DNA of 44,609 nt from an uncultured bacterium. GTDB lineage: Bacteria; Bacteroidota; Bacteroidia; Bacteroidales; Bacteroidaceae. Below, piece after piece: positions 42,227 through 44,609 of this stretch (position 1 is the first letter of the stretch; every line of letters starts with the position of its first letter). The translations under genes and the position numbers were made by a program. The DNA lies in assembly GCA_905214625.1 (NCBI GenBank), contig CAJMMQ010000020.1, positions 1-44,609 of the forward strand. The letters are read 5' to 3'. The notes below the pieces were generated by a model. That model was not told where the DNA came from, ran no database searches, and worked only from the letters and a program-made list of their open reading frames with translations.

Positions 42227-42258
42227 TTTGGAAGATAAAAAAATAAGATGTAATTTTG
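42227..42258 (+). promoter_or_regulatory. rpsU promoter
   Basis: TTTG (42227-42230), 20 nt, TAATTTTG (42251-42258) is a full Bacteroidetes consensus, about 64 nt upstream of the rpsU ATG. Confidence 0.75.
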
Positions 42259-42321
42259 CAGCCGCTAATAATAGCATGGAATTAAAAAATAAGTTTAACA
42301 TATAAAATTTTAAGACAAAAA

Positions 42322-42513
42322 ATGATCATTGTACCAGTTAAAGATGGCGAGAACATCGAAAGAGCATTGAAGAAATTCAAGAGAAAATTTGAGAAGACAG
42401 GTGTCGTAAAGGAACTTCGTGCACGTCAGCAGTTCGATAAGCCGTCTGTCTTGAAGAGGCTCAAGATGGAACGCGCTATTTACGTACAGAAACTGAGAGC
42501 TACAGAGGAGTAA
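42322..42513 (+). CDS. rpsU: 30S ribosomal protein S21
   Basis: 63 aa, the usual Bacteroidetes length. The sequence MIIVPVKDGENIERALKKFKRK, then EKTGVVKELRARQQFDKPS and KMERAIYVQKLRATEE, is diagnostic for S21. S21 joins the 30S platform near the anti-Shine-Dalgarno region. In Bacteroidetes structural work it has been linked with hiding that region, which suits the scarcity of SD sites here. It is first in a cluster with the recombinase and hpf. Confidence 0.96.
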   Translation: MIIVPVKDGENIERALKKFKRKFEKTGVVKELRARQQFDKPSVLKRLKMERAIYVQKLRATEE

Positions 42514-42594
42514 AAAATCTCCCTGAAAATTTGGTGGTTCGGTTTTATTTTCGTAAATTCGTTGCCGAATAACATGGTTTGAGCAACGATATTT

Positions 42595-43479
42595 ATGATG
42601 ATAAGAGAATTTTTGAACTACCTCCAGTTTGAACGGAACTACTCCGCGAGAACCGTGAAAGAATACGGAGCAGACTTGAAAGAGTTTGAACTGTACTTCA
42701 AAAATTTGGATGCTCATCTCTCATGGGAGTCGGTAGACTCTGACGTTATCCGTGATTGGATGGAGAGTATGATGGATAAAGGAAACATTGCGTCGTCGGT
42801 CAACAGACGGTTGAGCGCATTGCGTTCCTTTTTTCGTTTTGCCCTTTCCCGAAACCTTGTTAGCTCAGATCCGGCCCACGGACTGACAGGCCCGAAGAAA
42901 AACAAACCATTGCCGCAATTTGTCAAGGAAAGCGAGATGGACGAGCTGCTCGACGGCAGCATGTGGAACCTCTCTGACTATAAAGACGTATGCGCGCGTA
43001 CTATTATAATGACTTTTTATGAGACAGGGATGCGCGCTGCCGAACTTATAGGGCTTGACGATGTTATGGTTGACCTCGAAGTCTGCCAGCTGAAGGTTAC
43101 TGGCAAAAGAAACAAACAGCGCGTCATTCCGTTTGGCCAAGGGCTGCGCGATGCGCTGTCAGCATATATGGAACTAAGAGACAAAGTCGTGACGAGGCTC
43201 GAGCCGGCGCTGTTTGTGTCGGCAAAAGGCCGCAGGCTCACTTATCCGCAAGTGAGAGTCTGTGTGTCGGACAATCTTGCGCGGGTGAGCTCGCTTAAAA
43301 AACGCAGCCCGCACGTGCTGCGCCATACATTTGCTACGGCCATGCTCAATCATGGTGCCGGACTGGAGAGCGTAAAGAAACTTTTGGGACATCAGGAGCT
43401 GACAACTACTGAGATATATACTCATACCACGTTTGAACAGCTTAAGAAAGTTTACAAATCCGCCCATCCAAGGGCTTAA
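42595..43479 (+). CDS. site-specific tyrosine recombinase, XerC/XerD type
   Basis: 294 aa. The N-terminal core-binding SAM-like domain (MMIREFLNYLQFERNYSARTVKEYG...) is followed by the catalytic domain with all active-site residues: Arg147 in TGMRAAEL, Lys171 in TGKRNKQR, His240 and Arg243 in HVLRHTFAT, His266 in LGHQ, and Tyr275 in EIYTHT. Size and context (between rpsU and hpf, a stable neighbourhood in Bacteroidales) fit a housekeeping Xer resolving chromosome dimers rather than a mobile-element integrase. Which of XerC or XerD it represents cannot be told. The gene may start at either of two adjacent ATG codons. Confidence 0.94.
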   Translation: MMIREFLNYLQFERNYSARTVKEYGADLKEFELYFKNLDAHLSWESVDSDVIRDWMESMMDKGNIASSVNRRLSALRSFFRFALSRNLVSSDPAHGLTGPKKNKPLPQFVKESEMDELLDGSMWNLSDYKDVCARTIIMTFYETGMRAAELIGLDDVMVDLEVCQLKVTGKRNKQRVIPFGQGLRDALSAYMELRDKVVTRLEPALFVSAKGRRLTYPQVRVCVSDNLARVSSLKKRSPHVLRHTFATAMLNHGAGLESVKKLLGHQELTTTEIYTHTTFEQLKKVYKSAHPRA

Positions 43480-43491
43480 CCCTTAAAATTA

Positions 43492-43500
43492 AAAGGAGGT
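43492..43500 (+). promoter_or_regulatory. strong Shine-Dalgarno of hpf
   Basis: AAAGGAGGT stands 4 nt before the ATG at 43505. It is a near-perfect SD sequence and stands out because most genes in this window have none. Confidence 0.8.
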
Positions 43501-43504
43501 AACT

Positions 43505-43804
43505 ATGGAAGTTAAAATTCAGTCAATCCATTTTGACGCTACTGAACAATTAAAGGCATTTATCGAAAAGAAAACTGCCAAGTTGGAAAAATCTTATGAG
43601 GATATTCAAACTGTAGAGGTTCAACTTAAAGTTGTTAAGCCTGCCACTGCTATGAATAAGGAGACAAGCATCACTGTAATGGTTCCCGGCTCGCGTCTTT
43701 TTGTTGAAAAAGTGTGCGATACTTTTGAAGAGGGAGTAGACCTCTGTGTGGACTCTATGAAGGTTCAATTGGCGAAATTTAAAGAAAAATTGCGCAATAG
43801 ATAA
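43505..43804 (+). CDS. hpf: ribosome hibernation-promoting factor (HPF/RaiA family)
   Basis: 99 aa, short-form HPF/YfiA fold: VKIQSIHFDATEQLKAFIEKKTAKLEKSY, then VQLKVVKPATAMNKETSITVMVPGSRLFVEK and DTFEEGVDLCVDSMKVQLAKFKEKLRNR. Proteins of this family bind the 30S decoding and mRNA channel and silence ribosomes in stationary phase. The long form has an extra C-terminal dimerisation domain that is absent here. It is 25 nt after the recombinase with a strong SD. The tRNA promoter begins just beyond the stop. Confidence 0.93.
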   Translation: MEVKIQSIHFDATEQLKAFIEKKTAKLEKSYEDIQTVEVQLKVVKPATAMNKETSITVMVPGSRLFVEKVCDTFEEGVDLCVDSMKVQLAKFKEKLRNR

Positions 43805-43821
43805 AAAAAGTCGCGAAAAAT

Positions 43822-43852
43822 TTTGGAGATAAAAAAATAATGCCTATCTTTG
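43822..43852 (+). promoter_or_regulatory. promoter of the tRNA-tuf unit
   Basis: TTTG (43822-43825), 19 nt, TATCTTTG (43845-43852): a full consensus just after hpf and about 50 nt before the first tRNA. Confidence 0.8.
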
Positions 43853-43905
43853 CAGCCGTTTTAGGACACGTCCTTACAACAAGCGCCTAACGGCTGCTTA
43901 GCTTT

Positions 43906-43979
43906 GCCTCTTTAGCTCAGTTGGCCAGAGCACGTGATTTGTAATCTCGGGGTCGTTGGTTCGAATCCGACAAGAGGCT
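43906..43979 (+). tRNA. tRNA-Thr (anticodon TGT)
   Basis: 74 nt cloverleaf: acceptor GCCTCTT/AAGAGGC, D stem GCTC/GAGC, anticodon loop TTTGTAA with TGT, T arm GTTGG-TTCGAAT-CCGAC, discriminator T. The anticodon stem CGTGA/TCTCG has one central T-T mismatch. CCA is not encoded. Confidence 0.95.
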
Positions 43980-44006
43980 CAAAGAAGAGACGAGTTCTTA
44001 AACAAA

Positions 44007-44089
44007 GGGTGGTTACCAGAGTGGCCAAATGGGGCAGACTGTAAATCTGCTGTCTTTCGACTTCGGTGGTTCGAATCCATCACCACCCA
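44007..44089 (+). tRNA. tRNA-Tyr (anticodon GTA)
   Basis: 83 nt with acceptor GGGTGGT/ACCACCC, a long variable arm as in type II tRNAs, anticodon GTA in ACTGTAAAT, T loop TTCGAAT and discriminator A. Confidence 0.95.
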
Positions 44090-44104
44090 CTCAGTAGAAG
44101 TCTT

Positions 44105-44177
44105 GCGGAAATAGCTCAGTTGATAGAGCACTAGCCTTCCAAGCTGGGGGTCGCGGGTTTGAGTCCCGTTTTCCGCT
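44105..44177 (+). tRNA. tRNA-Gly (anticodon TCC)
   Basis: 73 nt: acceptor GCGGAAA/TTTCCGC, anticodon stem CTAGC/GCTGG with loop CTTCCAA, anticodon TCC, T arm GCGGG-TTTGAGT-CCCGT, discriminator T. Confidence 0.95.
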
Positions 44178-44183
44178 CTCGCT

Positions 44184-44255
<72 letters not shown>

Positions 44256-44329
44256 CTACGACTTTCTAATTTCAAAAAAACAGAAAAAATACACGATTAT
44301 TCATTAACAATAAAATAAAAAGTAAAGCT

Positions 44330-44609
44330 ATGGCTAAAGAGACATTCGTCCGTACCAAACCCCATGTAAACATTGGTACAATTGGTCACGTAGACCACGG
44401 TAAGACTACTCTGACTGCTGCTATCACAACAGTATTGGCAAAGAAAGGTCTTTCTGAAGTTAAGTCTTTTGACTCTATCGATAACGCTCCTGAGGAGAAA
44501 GAGCGTGGTATTACTATCAATACAGCACACGTAGAGTATGAAACAGAAAACCGCCACTATGCACACGTTGACTGCCCGGGACACGCTGACTATGTAAAGA
44601 ACATGGTAA
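44330..44609 (+). CDS. tuf: translation elongation factor Tu, N-terminal part (truncated by the window)
   Basis: 93 codons visible. The start [32 protein letters not shown] contains the P-loop GHVDHGKTT. The switch region [10 protein letters not shown] and the G3 motif DCPGHADYV follow. EF-Tu brings aminoacyl-tRNA to the ribosome. The tRNA-Thr/Tyr/Gly/Thr-tuf order is a classic bacterial arrangement, and here the whole unit is led by the consensus promoter after hpf. Confidence 0.98.
   Translation, partial: MAKETFVRTKPHVNIGTIGHVDHGKTTLTAAITTVLAKKGLSEVKSFDSIDNAPEEKERGITINTAHVEYETENRHYAHVDCPGHADYVKNMV

Noticed and set aside
42595..43479. Tyrosine recombinase as a sign of an integrated mobile element next to tRNA genes
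   Set aside because: The protein is the short Xer type in a housekeeping context (rpsU, hpf, tRNAs, tuf), and no element or att duplication is visible around it.

Overview
The window looks like a chromosome segment of a Bacteroidales bacterium, most likely of the Prevotella type. The evidence is a complete type IX secretion core operon (porP-gldK-gldL-gldM-gldN), a TonB-dependent receptor paired with a surface lipoprotein, DUF2795 and DUF4421 proteins restricted to Bacteroidetes, a Bacteroidales-type malate dehydrogenase, and promoters of the Bacteroidetes type (TTTG, 19-20 nt, TAnnTTTG), usually without a Shine-Dalgarno sequence.

Layout. 1-100: 3' end of a 5S rRNA and its terminator, i.e. 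the end of an rRNA operon. 280-2382 (minus): serine dehydratase followed by an MBL-fold lipoprotein. About 2440-3445: gene-poor spacer with a hairpin repeat. 3446-4929: a degenerate methyltransferase-like protein, the PduO-type cobalamin adenosyltransferase and DUF2795. 5014-11729: the type IX secretion operon plus a trailing beta-barrel protein. 11901-14171: priA. 14389-18371 (minus): a FadL-type porin and a 7TM-HD phosphodiesterase. 18478-22854: gltX, waaA and a membrane metallophosphoesterase. 

About 23040-26870 is an AT-rich accessory island. It holds a 34-codon vsr remnant, an HNH endonuclease, an HpaII-like restriction endonuclease overlapping it by 7 nt, a PGN_0703-like putative nuclease with a Cys cluster, and a small protein of unknown role. 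No DNA methyltransferase is visible, although CCGG sites are common in the window. This is the most unusual part of the window and reads as a decayed or rearranged restriction locus, or as nucleases protected by a methyltransferase elsewhere.

26899-27922: a hotdog thioesterase and a gamma carbonic anhydrase, divergent. 28094-32545 (minus): TonB-dependent receptor and beta-helix lipoprotein. 32747-33778: DUF4421 barrel. 34460-37357: double-domain M16 peptidase. 37517-40460: mdh and an M24 aminopeptidase P, divergent. 41274-42047: small beta-barrel. 42322-44609: rpsU, tyrosine recombinase, hpf, four tRNAs and the start of tuf, a translation-linked cluster.

The spacers carry several hairpins built on AAAAGG...CCTTTT arms whose sequences differ between copies but stay complementary, and several AT-rich or short tandem repeats. 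All product names come from reading motifs; no database search was run.
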